From NCBI RefSeq assembly GCF_963678635.1, contig NC_087069.1:26646303-26710302 (forward strand): DNA of 64,000 nucleotides. Direction: 5' to 3'. Numbering within the stretch: the stretch's first letter is position 1; every line of letters starts with the position of its first letter. Shown here piece by piece: positions 1-10,018 of this stretch. Made by a program: the position numbers and the translations under genes. Source of the stretch: Symsagittifera roscoffensis (lineage: Eukaryota; Xenacoelomorpha; Acoela; Convolutidae). The notes under the pieces were generated by a model. It made no database searches. It worked only from the letters and a program-made list of their open reading frames with translations, and was not told the DNA's origin.

Positions 1-1124
1 TTTACAAACAGGTTTCGTATTTATCGAGCAAGAGTTTAACTGAAATAAATGATTGGAAGCACTTAACTTTACATTCATTTGAACTGTTTTGGATAGGTTA
101 ATCACCAATTTATTTGCATGTAGCCAGTTATTTAAAGACGTCATGTCTTTTTGAACGTCAATTATTTGACAACCTATTGATGTTAGATTCGTATCGTCTG
201 CGAATAGCAAAACTTCCGATGTTTCGCATGCTTTAGGGAGGTCATTTATATATAATAGAAAAAGCAAGGGACCTAAAATTGAGCCTTGTGGTACACCACA
301 TTCTATTTTACTCCAGCTAGATGAAACACCATTTACTACAACTCGCTGTATGCGATTACTGAGATATGAGCTCAACCATTTTAAACAGTTACCCCTAAAC
401 CCATACATATCCAATCTGTATAGCAAGATATTATGGTCAATAGTGTCAAAAGCTTTCTTCAAGTCAAGGAAAAAACTAAAAATTTCATTCGAAGAAGGAT
501 ACATTCTAATTCTTTCGGTAAGTTCAGCAAGTGCATCAATTGTGCTATGCTTATTACGAAAACCAAATTGTTTTGCATAAAAGAGAGAAAAATTCTCTAA
601 ATAAGAATAAATACGGTTATACATAATGCGCTCATAGACATTTTACTCCAAACAATTAAAAGTGAAATTGGTCTATAATTGTTCTCATCAAGTTTTGATC
701 CATCTTTATGAAGCGGCAGTACTTTCGCTTTACAAAGTTCTTTAGGAAACACGCCTTTTGTGAATGATAAGTTGATTAAGAAGCTTAGATATGGTGCCAC
801 GACTTTCGCTGAAGTTTTCACAATAAGGTTACTGATGTTATCATCACCGGACGAGCTTTTATTATCTAAGTAATTTAGGACTTTAAAAACTTCTGTTTCG
901 CATGTTTTTTTCAGAAGCATGGAATATGGAACATATTCAACGTTAAACCTATCAACATTAGGAACATCATTTTGAAGTCCTTTTCCAACTGTGGTGAAAA
1001 AATAGTTAAATTTATCAGCAACATCTCTGTCTGTTGCATTATCGTTTTCATCAATACATGATTGTAATGGAGGAATCTTGCTGTTTTTGTTACTTTTACC
1101 ACTGATATCGTTTAAAATTTGCAT
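1..1124 (-). mobile_element. LINE-1 copy A, 3' part of a CR1-like non-LTR retrotransposon (broken)
   Basis: Nearly the same sequence as 1574-2690, so it is a second partial copy of LINE-1. Read on the minus strand it encodes the linker before the reverse transcriptase and the first RT motifs (NYRPISLL at about 670). The frame then breaks at about 635, where this copy has two extra bases relative to copy B. Further downstream it still carries the GVPQGS region (about 290) and the FADD active-site region (about 200). The 3' part lies outside the window. Inference: dead copy. Confidence 0.9.
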
Positions 1125-1130
1125 TATCGA

Positions 1131-1215
1131 TCTCTGTCTGTTGCATTATCGTTTTCATCAATGCATGATTGCAATGGAGGAATCTTGCTATTTTTGTTAC
1201 TTTTACCACTGATAT
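1131..1215 (-). mobile_element. Short third fragment of LINE-1
   Basis: About 80 bases repeat the segment at roughly 1026-1103 (and 2597-2680) in the same orientation, between copies A and B. Either a template switch during reverse transcription or a later tandem duplication would explain it. Confidence 0.75.
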
Positions 1216-1263
1216 CGTTTATGAGTATCATCTCGATTAACATAGAGATGATACTCATAAACG
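1216..1263. repeat. Perfect 19-bp inverted repeat at the LINE-1 junction
   Basis: The arms 1216-1234 and 1245-1263 are exact reverse complements around a 10-base loop. The repeat sits where the short LINE-1 fragment meets copy B. It looks like a junction product (twin priming or template switching) rather than a regulatory hairpin. Confidence 0.85.
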
Positions 1264-3639
1264 GTTAACAAACTATATTTTTCAAAAATATCATTACTAC
1301 AATCTCGACGTTTTCTGAAAAAAAATGAATTTGAAGATTTTCTTTTGTAAAACATTAAGTTGTTCCAGCTTCGAATAGCTGCAACATCCATAAATTAAAA
1401 TGCCATACTGGAGAATGGGAACGACATTGCTACTGTAGTATTCGATCATTTGAGACCTCGGCACGTAGTGCCGTAGCTTTGAAACTATACCGCATTGTTT
1501 ACTAAGTTTCTTTTTGACGAAATCGATATGACTTTTAAAAGAAAATTTGGAGTCTATGTGAATGCCTAAATATTTACAAACAGGTTTCGTATTTATCGAG
1601 CAAGAGTTTAACTGAAATAAATGATTGGAAGCACTTAACTTTACATTCATTTGAACTGTTTTGGATAGGTTAATCACCAATTTATTTGCATGTAGCCAGT
1701 TATTTAAAGACTTCATGTCTTTTTGAACGTCAATTATTTGACAACCTATTGATGTTAGATTCGTATCGTCTGCGAATAGCAAAACTTCCGATGTTTCGCA
1801 TGCTTTAGGGAGGTCATTTATATATAATAGAAAAAGCAAGGGACCTAAAATTGAGCCTTGTGGTACACCACATTCTATTTTACTCCAGCTAGATGAAACA
1901 CCATTTACTACAACTCGCTGTATGCGATTACTGAGATATGAGCTCAACCATTTTAAACAGTTACCCCTAAACCCATACATATCCAATTTGTATAGCAAGA
2001 TATTATGGTCAATAGTGTCAAAAGCTTTCTTCAAGTCAAGGAAAAAACTTAAAATTTCATTCGAAGAAGGATACATTCTAATTCTTTCGGTAAGTTCAAC
2101 AAGTGCATCAATTGTGCTATGCTTATTACAAAAACCAAATTGTTTTGCATAAAAGAGAGAAAAATTCTCTAAATAAGAATAAATACGGTTATACATAATG
2201 CGCTCATAGATTTTACTCCAAACAATTAAAAGTGAAATTGGTCTATAATTGTTCTCATCAAGTTTTGATCCATCTTTATGAAGCGGCAGTACTTTCGCTT
2301 TACAAAGTTCTTTAGGAAACACGCCTTTTGTGAATGATAAGTTGATTAAGAAGCTTAGATATGGTGCCACGACTTTCGCTGAAGTTTTCACAAGAAGGTT
2401 ACTGATGTTATCATCACCGGACCAGCTTTTATTATCTAGGTAATTTAGGACTTTAAAAACTTCTGTTTCGCATGTTTTTTTCAGAAGCATGGAATATGGA
2501 ACATATTCAACGTTAAACCTATCAACATTAGGAACATCATTTTGAAGTCCTTTTCCAACTGTGGTGAAAAAATAGTTAAATTTATCAGCAACATCTCTGT
2601 CTGTTGCATTATCGTTTTCATCAATGCATGATTGCAATGGAGGAATCTTGCTGTTTTTGTTACTTTTACCACTGATATCGTTTAAAATTTTATATGTCTG
2701 CCTTGAGTCTCCTATACAGTTTTTGAATTTATTCCAATAATAATTCTTTTTAGATAATTTTATTTCTTTCTCAAAACGATCTCTTAAACTTCTGAACGTT
2801 TGAAGCAGTTGATAATCATTTTGATTCAACTTCCATTTTTTGTGTGCATTATTTCGCTTTGTTCTAAGGTTTTTAAGTTTATTTGTGTACCAGGCGGGTT
2901 GCTTTGTGACCAAATTTTTCTTGGTTTTTAATGGTGCAAACATACTCAATACCTCTTCGAAAGATTTTGCGAACAAATTGAAAGCTGCATCTGCATCATT
3001 CGTTTCAAAAATTACTATTTTATAAGAGGCCAATTTACTTTCCGCAATTTTCAAAAATTCTTCAACTTGGCTCCGACTTTTTAGGAATGATGTATCGCGA
3101 AACGGAATTTCATTATTAACAATTTGACACTTTATGACCCACTCCAAGTGTATTGGATAATGATCTGATAAATGTTCACTATTTAGTACCATTGAATGAG
3201 GTTCAGTTAAATTGTCGAAAATGAAATGATCCAAACAAGTTGAAGAGGTGGCTGTAACGCGAGTTGGTTCACGACCGTTTATCGAAAAACCATTTGAATG
3301 AATACAATTTAAATAATTTTGGCTCAGTAAGTTATCAGGTATTATATCAATGTTAAGATCACCACAAAGAATGAACGGATGATTTGCACTTTTGGAATTT
3401 TCCAAAAACTCATCAAGCCTATCAATGAATTTCATTTTGTTTGATTTTGGTGGGTTATAAATCACACATAATGAGAATTTATAGCCATTTTTTAAGATAT
3501 CGACCGTTAAGCTTTCTTCTGAAAATGAATCAAGTTGATTCAGCAAGCAGCATGTGTTTCTTGCTTGAATCATTACACCACCACCTGGTGTTTCGCGATT
3601 TTTTGTAAAATACTGATTATAACTTTTCGGCAGTGATTG
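1264..3639 (-). pseudogene. LINE-1 copy B: AP-endonuclease / reverse transcriptase ORF2
   Basis: The long open frame 3573-1297 (758 residues) encodes the ORF2 protein of a CR1/Jockey-type LINE, which nicks DNA and reverse-transcribes its RNA at the nick. In order: the C-terminal two thirds of an EEP endonuclease (FILCGDLN at about residue 66, HLSDHYPIHLEW at about 135), a basic linker, then RT with NYRPISLL, FFLDLKKAFDTIDH, GVPQGSILGPLLFLLYINDLP in pieces and the active site LLFADDTNL. The frame stays open upstream of the first Met to about 3630 (GGGV motif), so the element is 5'-truncated near 3640. At about 1320 a run of A's breaks the frame, and the C-terminal RT segment goes on in another frame to about 1264. 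Inactive copy. Confidence 0.92.
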
Positions 3640-3640
3640 A

Positions 3641-4063
3641 ACCTATCCAAACCCTTTCCTAACTAAGGTCTGGTTGCAGCCCCTTTTTGAACTCCTATCT
3701 ATAAAACAAAAGACCCAAACTTCCATTCAAACTGCCCCTAGTATACTTGCCAATGCACCACTTTAAACCTTTTCAACTGTTCTAAAAACACCACTACCTT
3801 CACTCCCATAGACTTGTCGCTTCGGCCGACTGAAGTTGCGAAGTATCTGAAACTCCGGTTTGAGCATGCCGGACGCGCCCCCTCGGGGTTAACAACGCCA
3901 ACAGCAAACGTATAAGAAACGCGTCAGTGACAAAATTACATTTAACTTGCGGCAAGTTTAATTTACATCCTCATTGCAAAATTAATGAAAAAAACTCATA
4001 CCAAAAACAAAAAAATGGTTAGGTTTAGATTTAGTTTATTTCTGAATGAGAAATTGAACTAAC
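3641..4063. other. Spacer with a weak small ORF, no confirmed gene
   Basis: The stretch next to the LINE-1 truncation point has a locally GC-rich patch at 3810-3900. It holds only the small minus-strand reading frames described separately. Confidence 0.4.
3763..3867 (-). CDS. Candidate small ORF or terminal exon, 34 residues, unknown
   Basis: ATG at 3867 opens 34 codons with a dibasic run RPKR followed by QVYG, which resembles a furin-type cleavage site. An overlapping frame is open as well if an AG at about 3886 is used as a splice acceptor, so the frame is not settled. It could be the exon after the candidate at 4064-4282 on the same strand. No family recognised; may be chance. Confidence 0.2.
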   Translation of the reverse strand: MLKPEFQILRNFSRPKRQVYGSEGSGVFRTVEKV

Positions 4064-4282
4064 CTGGAAGGAGACTGGCTCCAAAATGGACTGAATATCA
4101 GTAGTGGGGAATTTCATCACATTTCTGAAACAATCAGAACCACTGCCGTCATTAGTATCTCTACAATCCCCATCGAAACCAAGCGCCAAATCTTCAGACG
4201 AGCATCCATAGTAATCGCTAGCGCCTTGTTCTTTGTATCCATCGCCGGCACCGATGTAAACTAATATCGAAGAGCTTAGCAT
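4064..4282 (-). CDS. Candidate exon, unknown Asp/Ser/Cys-rich protein
   Basis: 73 codons from ATG at 4282 to a plausible donor (CAG|GTTAGT, 4064/4063). Composition differs from the surrounding AT-rich DNA: many Gly, Asp and Ser and three Cys (GCSSED, GDCRD, SDCF). The first residues are hydrophobic and could form a short signal peptide. Past the donor the frame ends within 11 codons. No domain recognised; a partial or decayed host exon is possible. Confidence 0.3.
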
Positions 4283-4633
4283 CAGCGGGATTTGAACTTA
4301 TATGTTAACTAAATGATACAATAGTATTATGAGTTTGTATTGAATGGCTTCACTTTGATAATTAGACTAAAAATTGACCAACCCTTTCTGATATAAAGTG
4401 ATAAAAAATAAATGCCAGCAATGATTTCACATGTGCTAAAATTGATAATCATGTCACCCAGTTGTCGTTCTATACGTTCATCTTTTCATAACTATTTTCA
4501 ACACAATCCGAAAAACCTGAGTTAAGAAAAACAATTACAAACGGATGCAAGGAAAAATTCAGAATGTTCCGACGCACAACAATACCCAAAGCACGAAAAA
4601 AAGGACACCAGGTTGATGTGAAGTAGCTTAGAA
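4283..4633. other. Spacer, nothing recognised
   Basis: AT-rich, only short chance reading frames. One extra TGTTCCGAC motif lies at 4565-4573, just before the MITE that starts at 4634. Confidence 0.4.
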
Positions 4634-5116
4634 TGCTCCGACCACATTAATAAAAAAACAGTCGTTTTTTGTGCACGATTTGATGAGAGAACTAAACGAA
4701 CACGTAGAAAGTAAGTGAATAAGGCGTAATCCACAACAGTTGTTTTCGAAAAATGATTAACCAACAATAAAAATTGAAGAAAAAAATTCCGAAAAACTTA
4801 TTCTCCTTTTTTGCAGAATCGCTTTTGATTTAAAAATTGTTTAATAGCAAAAGACACCCTAAAACTATCTTTGCCGGAGTAAAACTATGCTTTGAAAAAC
4901 TTAAATGAATTACTCGTTCGAAAATAAATTAAAACTCAAAAAATTTCAGACCGGTTTTTCTATACACTGGAAGAACTTTAAGTTTTCTAATGTTCGCATC
5001 ACGACTGGGCTTTAAAATGATATATCTCTCAACCATTTCCCAAATTTTTCGTGGTAGCTGATTTTCCTTGGGGAAAAGTTTATAAAACTAAAACACTCAT
5101 TTCTGTGGTCGGAGTA
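4634..5116 (-). mobile_element. MITE, TGTTCCGAC family, copy 1
   Basis: A 483-bp unit with inverted ends TGCTCCGACCAC and GTGGTCGGAGTA. Its interior (read on minus) matches the unit at 58206-58704, including a conserved block around GATATATCAT...AAAGCC. No coding capacity, so a non-autonomous DNA transposon is the best reading. Confidence 0.65.
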
Positions 5117-5429
5117 AAAAAGAATGTTCACCACAAAAAATAGAACACACCAAAAATTTGTATATACCTTTTGCTCGTTTTCATTTGCGTCTTCGAGCTA
5201 AGTCGTTGTAAAGAGCAGACTCTCAGTCAGAATGGATTCTGTATTCCCTTAGATGGGGATTTTTATTTGAGCGGCGGCCTGTTAGCTTGTTTCAATTGGA
5301 CTAGCGTTTAACGCCCCTCCGGTGCTTCGAATTTTTTCGACAACTCATGAATAAACCGCACTCAATTACAGGGTTGGTAATTTCAAACTTATTAATTTGT
5401 TTTAATTCCCATTTTGAAAAAACATAAAA

Positions 5430-6920
5430 GCGATCTCTCGAAAACTTTATGGGCCTCTGGAGAAATTGGGAACCCAGATTTGCAGCCACTAGGAGTCCCT
5501 GAGAGCACCCTACTTTAGGGTTAAAAATTCCAGGTTTCGTGAACTTTTTTGAACGTTGCATGTTGCTGTCGCACGTTGCAAGACTTATAACTCCTGAGAG
5601 TACCCTGACAGCACTCAACTACAAAATAAGGAACTTCAATTTATGAAAAAAAAAATATTTAGATTTTCTGATTTTTTTCGATTATCACAAAAACGTCATA
5701 TCTCGAAAAGAACAGTGATTTGAATAGTCATAGTTGGAGGCAAGATTTGCAACTCCTTTGAATACTCTGACAGCACCAATTACGGGGTTGGCAATTTCAA
5801 ATTTTGAAAAAATAATGAACTTAAGTTTTCTGAAAAAACCACAAAAAACGTCACATCTCGAAAACTACAACTATTTGAGTAGTCATATTTGGAGTTAAGA
5901 TTGGCAACTCTTGAGAGTACTCTAACAGGACCCAATTATAGGGTTGGGAATTTCAGATTTTGAAGAAAAAAAAATAATTTAATTTTTCTAAAAATGTTTT
6001 TTTTAAAAACCACAAAAAACGTCATATCTCCAAAACTACAAAGAATTGAGCAGTCATATTTGAAGGCAATATTCACCATCGTAGAGCATACTCTGATAGG
6101 ACCCAACTACCGGGTTGAGAATTTCAGATTTTCCAAAAGAAATTAATATAAGTTTTCTGAAAATTTTTTGAAAAAAAATCACAAAAAAAAACGTCATATC
6201 TCGAAAACTATAAAAATTTGAGCAATCATATTTGGAGGCAAGATTCACAATCCCTGATAGTACGCTGACAGTACCCAACTACAGGGTTGGGAACTTCAAG
6301 TTTTTAAAATTATTTTGTAATTTGAGTTTTCTGAAAATTTTTGAAAAAAAAACACATATCCAAAAAACTAGCAAGATTTGAGGCAAGGTCATAATTTGGG
6401 GCAAGGTTCGCAACCCATGGAGAGTACTCTCACAGTTTCCAAGAACAGGATTGAGATCTTCAAAATTTTGAAATTTGAGTTTTCTGAAAATTTTTGAAAA
6501 AAAAACACAAAAATCGTCTCATCTCTCGTCTTATCTCGTTAACTAAAAGGATTTGGCCATTCAAAATTGGAGGCCAAAATCATAACCCCTGAGGTTAAGC
6601 TGACAGCACCCAACTACAGGTAGGCAATTTTAAATTTTGAAAAAAAAATTAATTTGAGTTTTCGAAAAAAATTTTGAAAAAAAACACACATAAAACGTCA
6701 TATCCAAAAAACTAGCAAGATTTGAGGCAAGGTCATAGTTTGAGCAAGGTTCGTAACCCCCGAGAGTACCCTGACAGCGCCGAACTACAGGGTGAGAAGT
6801 TCAAAAATTGAAGAAAAAAAAAAATAAAATATATTTTCTAGAAAGTTATATTTTCTAGAAAGTTCTTATTCATGTATGAAGGCCAGAATCGCAAAAGCTG
6901 AGAAAACCCTGACAGCATTC
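5430..6920 (+). repeat. Degenerate tandem array, unit about 150-170 bp
   Basis: About eight to nine diverged units share, in the same order, a GTCATATCTCGAAAACT block, a GGAGGCAAGATT block, a GAGAGTACCCTGACAGCACC block and ACTACAGGGTTGGGAATTTC. Units differ by many small indels. The same unit occurs again at 42170-42760, inside an intron of the ORP gene. No ORF; satellite-like. Confidence 0.85.
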
Positions 6921-7189
6921 CTTTTTTGTGCGGCTTATTCTAAACTCGGTGAAATAACCACTAAAATCAAACTGGAAAATCAAAAAAAAATCTTAACCAT
7001 TGCAAAATACGATAGAGCTAAACGTGCAAAAATCTTTCGTTAAACATGCAAAAATATTACGTTGAAAAAGCTTAAACATGGCGATATAGTGAAGCCCGCA
7101 TTTAAAAATATAATAGATAGATATATAGATTGTGTAAGATGCTTGTGTAAGATATTTTCTCGGATGAATCATAACACTGCTTTAGCCGC
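6921..7189. other. Spacer before the BEL/Pao remnant
   Basis: AT-rich, no gene recognised. Confidence 0.35.
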
Positions 7190-8290
7190 ATTTGCCTACT
7201 TCGTCTCCAGCAGCAGCAGCAAAACGAAAGGAAACAGTTGCCCGACTAAAGCAGCACGCAATAACAAAACTGGAGCTTCAGCGTTCAGAGCTCATTCATC
7301 AAAACTCATCAATCGTGAAAATCAACATGTTTCATGAGGACAGACGGCCCGACAGCACTTCAATGGATTCAAGAATGGACAAAAGGCCAGCAAATTATCA
7401 GCTCATCGAAGTGCAGAAATTTTGGATTGAACTACAGTGTCTCAGTGGAAACATTGCCTAGGACAGCTCAACTCAGCCGACGACGGAACAAGAGAAGCAC
7501 CCTTAGTAGAACTCCTCAACAATTCCAAATAAATTACAGGACCACAGTTGATTCGTCAACCTGAGAAACAGTGGCCGTGACTTGAACACTTAAACTCATC
7601 AACCCTATCTACCGGCAGCTGCAGAGCATAAATGGTCATCAAAGCCAATGACAACAGTGAAATGACTACCAGCGAAGCAAACATCAACAGCCTAACTACC
7701 GATGACAGCACCACAGAACGACAAGATTATCGCGCCCAACAACCATTTACGCTTAGTCATTTCAAGCATCAGTGACAAACAGAAGCCAATTTTTTGTTGC
7801 TTATCAACGCTTTTCTTGGAAACGACTGATGCGAACAGCTTATCTTCAACAGCTAATCTGAAACAACTAATGTTCAGCACCCCAACAACGGTAACCGATT
7901 TATATTAAATAAAAAAAACAGCAGCAAGGAACGCAATTTCGAGACGAATACGACATGAATATTTCAGCATGAAACTCGTCTTGCAGAGGAACCAGGATAT
8001 TGTTCAAACCAGCGTCTTCGACACCTTCCGCCTTTTCTTGACAGCTACGGTCTTTTACGAGCACGTTGACAACTCTCATCTATCATTTTGAATGGAAAAC
8101 GCCAGCAACTTACCTTCCGATCGAAGCAATATTTCTGGAAAACCAGCACTCACCTCAGCAGCACACAAAAAGTCTTCTGCAAAAATAATTTCGAATTCTT
8201 TTTATCACTTCTCAAATCAGAAAAGTTATAAATAACTTTATAGATTGCAGATGACAGCAAGCTGATGGATTTCAACCAGAGCTTGCATTT
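7190..8290 (+). pseudogene. Probable upstream part of a decayed BEL/Pao element
   Basis: Less AT-rich than its surroundings and carries short coding-like frames (for example 7192-7461, rich in Lys, Arg and Gln). I cannot assign gag, protease or RT motifs. Placed in the BEL/Pao remnant only because recognisable integrase follows directly. Confidence 0.35.
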
Positions 8291-8880
8291 CTACCGGAAT
8301 TTCGCTTTCCAACAGACAAACGAATTCCCTTCAAACAAACAGGTTTGGACATCTTTGAACCTTTCGGCTCCCGATCAGCAGGACATTAAAACAAATGATA
8401 TGGACTGATTCTGACATGCCTCACCATCCAGGGAGTTCACATAGGAAAGTGTCACTATCTCTAAGCAGACTCATTCGTAAACGCCCTTCGACGCTTCTTC
8501 TGCTGCAGAGGCACTCCAAGCCAAATGATTTTCGACAATGGAACTAAATTCACTGCAGCTGAAAAGGTAATCAGCCGACACCACAACGAAGACATTGCAC
8601 AACATTTTTTTTTGACATTAGCGAAATCTGTTGGAAGCATTTGGGAATGTCTCTTTTATCTGTGGAAGTTTCATTCGACGCAGCACGCGGAAGCCAAGTT
8701 TTAGCGACGAAACATTTTCGACAGTTCTATGTGAAGTTGAAACAAATCATGAATTCCCGCCTAATTACAACTGTTTCTCATGCACCAGAACACATAAAAG
8801 CACTCACACCGAATCATTTATTCCTCCAGAGAGAGCATGCCAGTATAACAATAATCAATAATATTCAGTCGTCGACACTT
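8291..8880 (+). pseudogene. BEL/Pao LTR-retrotransposon integrase remnant
   Basis: Across several frames the plus strand gives a series of BEL/Pao integrase landmarks in the right order: LPEFRFP...PFKQTGLDIF (about 8291-8365), LTCLTIQGVHI and FVNALRRFF (about 8410-8500), RGTPSQMIFDNGTKF (about 8508-8555), a degraded segment, VLCEVE (about 8724-8745), MNSRLITTVSHAPEHIKALTPNHLF (8750-8822, in pieces). The family integrase joins element cDNA to host DNA. Frame changes and a stop make this copy inactive. LINE-2 is inserted just downstream, so the BEL/Pao copy is older. Confidence 0.8.
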
Positions 8881-9165
8881 GATAGTGGAAATTTGCTCAG
8901 CATCTATCCACACACACGTGGGAGCTCCTCATCAAACTCATCCAGAAGCTCATGACACGACAAAAAAGGACCAAGAAAACACAAAGCATCAAGGATGAGG
9001 AGCCTGTTTAAAAACTTCAAGACTGAATCCCGCCGATAGGAAAACCAGAGTCATCTCTTTCATAGCATGACGGACAAACGGTAATTTAAACAGTCAGAAA
9101 CTGACAACAAGTTGCCGAAGTACCCCCCATTCTACAATCATACCGCCTGCTCAATAGAAAACGAT

Positions 9166-9174
9166 GATATCAAG
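9166..9174. repeat. Target-site duplication of LINE-2, left copy
   Basis: GATATCAAG here recurs at 12950-12958 directly after the element's TAG repeat tail. A 9-bp duplication is ordinary for an endonuclease-type LINE and marks the 5' boundary at about 9175. Confidence 0.85.
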
Positions 9175-9229
9175 AACGGGATTTAGCCTAATTGTTGTGA
9201 TAAACTTATTAAATAGTTTCCGGTTTGAT

Positions 9230-10015
9230 ATGTCTCAAGCAAAAGCTACTAAATGTGGACCATGCAACAAAACAGTGAAGGACAACGACTCAACTGCTAT
9301 AGGATGTGAAAAGTGCAGCGCGTGGTTCCATGGGCAATGTGTTGGATTGTCTCCTGATGATGTAGCTACAATGGGCAAAATTCGAGGATGCTTCTGGCTG
9401 TGCTCTGGCTGCCTTGAGGGGAACATCTTCACATCCCAAGCTAAGTTTGAACTGATTATTCAAAGACAAGAAAGCTTAATCGAAATTACAAAAAGCATTA
9501 AAGAAACTGTTGAAAATGTTGATCCAACCAAGACAACATCATCGAATGTACCGGTTAATAGTCGTATTAATAACAGTCACCGGGCCAACACATGTGAAAA
9601 CGAGATAATCATCGACGGGGTCTGCGAAGACAACGGACAGTTTACATCCAATATAGAGGCCGAAGAAGCCAAAGTGGCCGAAATTTTTGATCATATAGGC
9701 GAAGAAAATCTCAGTATCTGCCAAATGTATAGACTTGGTAAAGCTAATCCCCAACAACGAAGACCGCGTCCTTTACTTGTTCGTCTGTCATCCGAATGGA
9801 ATGCTAGAAAATGCCTGGCAAAATCTTACAAACTGAAGAATTTCAAAGAAAAGATTTTCATATCGAAGTCCCTGAACCAAGAAGAACAGATTCTGAAACG
9901 TAAAATCTTCAAGAAACGGTACGACATGATTAACAATGAAAAAGTTCCACGCGATGAGCTAAAAATTCGTGGTCTGACCCTCGAACGAAATGGTATCAAG
10001 ATCAATCTTGACTGA
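9230..10015 (+). CDS. LINE-2 ORF1: PHD-type zinc finger nucleic-acid-binding protein
   Basis: 261 residues. The ATG at 9230 is preferred to the upstream in-frame ATG at 9164, which lies in host DNA before the TSD. An N-terminal PHD-like finger (residues about 9-61) shows CGPC, GCEKC, WFHGQC and LCSGC, a typical Cys4-His-Cys3 layout. After a short linker, a second region (about 120-261) with IIDGV, LLVRLSS, ARKCL and a charged C-terminus resembles the RRM-like/C-terminal region of LINE ORF1 proteins; it should bind element RNA. The frame ends in TGA followed by CTA and continues in the same frame as ORF2, so ORF1 may also be the N-terminus of an ORF1-ORF2 fusion. Confidence 0.88.
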   Translation: MSQAKATKCGPCNKTVKDNDSTAIGCEKCSAWFHGQCVGLSPDDVATMGKIRGCFWLCSGCLEGNIFTSQAKFELIIQRQESLIEITKSIKETVENVDPTKTTSSNVPVNSRINNSHRANTCENEIIIDGVCEDNGQFTSNIEAEEAKVAEIFDHIGEENLSICQMYRLGKANPQQRRPRPLLVRLSSEWNARKCLAKSYKLKNFKEKIFISKSLNQEEQILKRKIFKKRYDMINNEKVPRDELKIRGLTLERNGIKINLD

Positions 10016-10018
10016 CTA
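10013..10018 (+). promoter_or_regulatory. Putative UGA-CUA stop-codon readthrough site between ORF1 and ORF2
   Basis: ORF1 stops at TGA and the next codon is CTA, the best-known leaky termination context in animal and viral mRNAs. ORF2 continues in the same frame. The first in-frame ATG lies inside the endonuclease core (FPMNSPY), after the conserved INAQSLL and FITETWL segments, so AUG initiation cannot supply a whole ORF2. LINE-3 has the same TGA CTA at 33861-33866. Readthrough is inferred. Confidence 0.6.

Noticed and set aside
350-3025. Plus-strand frames across LINE-1
   Set aside because: Antisense shadows of the RT and endonuclease coding sequence.
5301-5618. 105-residue minus-strand frame in the tandem array
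   Set aside because: It is made of repeat units that are broken in all other copies; no conserved protein.
9164-9229. The upstream ATG of LINE-2 ORF1
   Set aside because: It lies before the TSD, in host DNA; the element starts at about 9175, so ATG 9230 is used.
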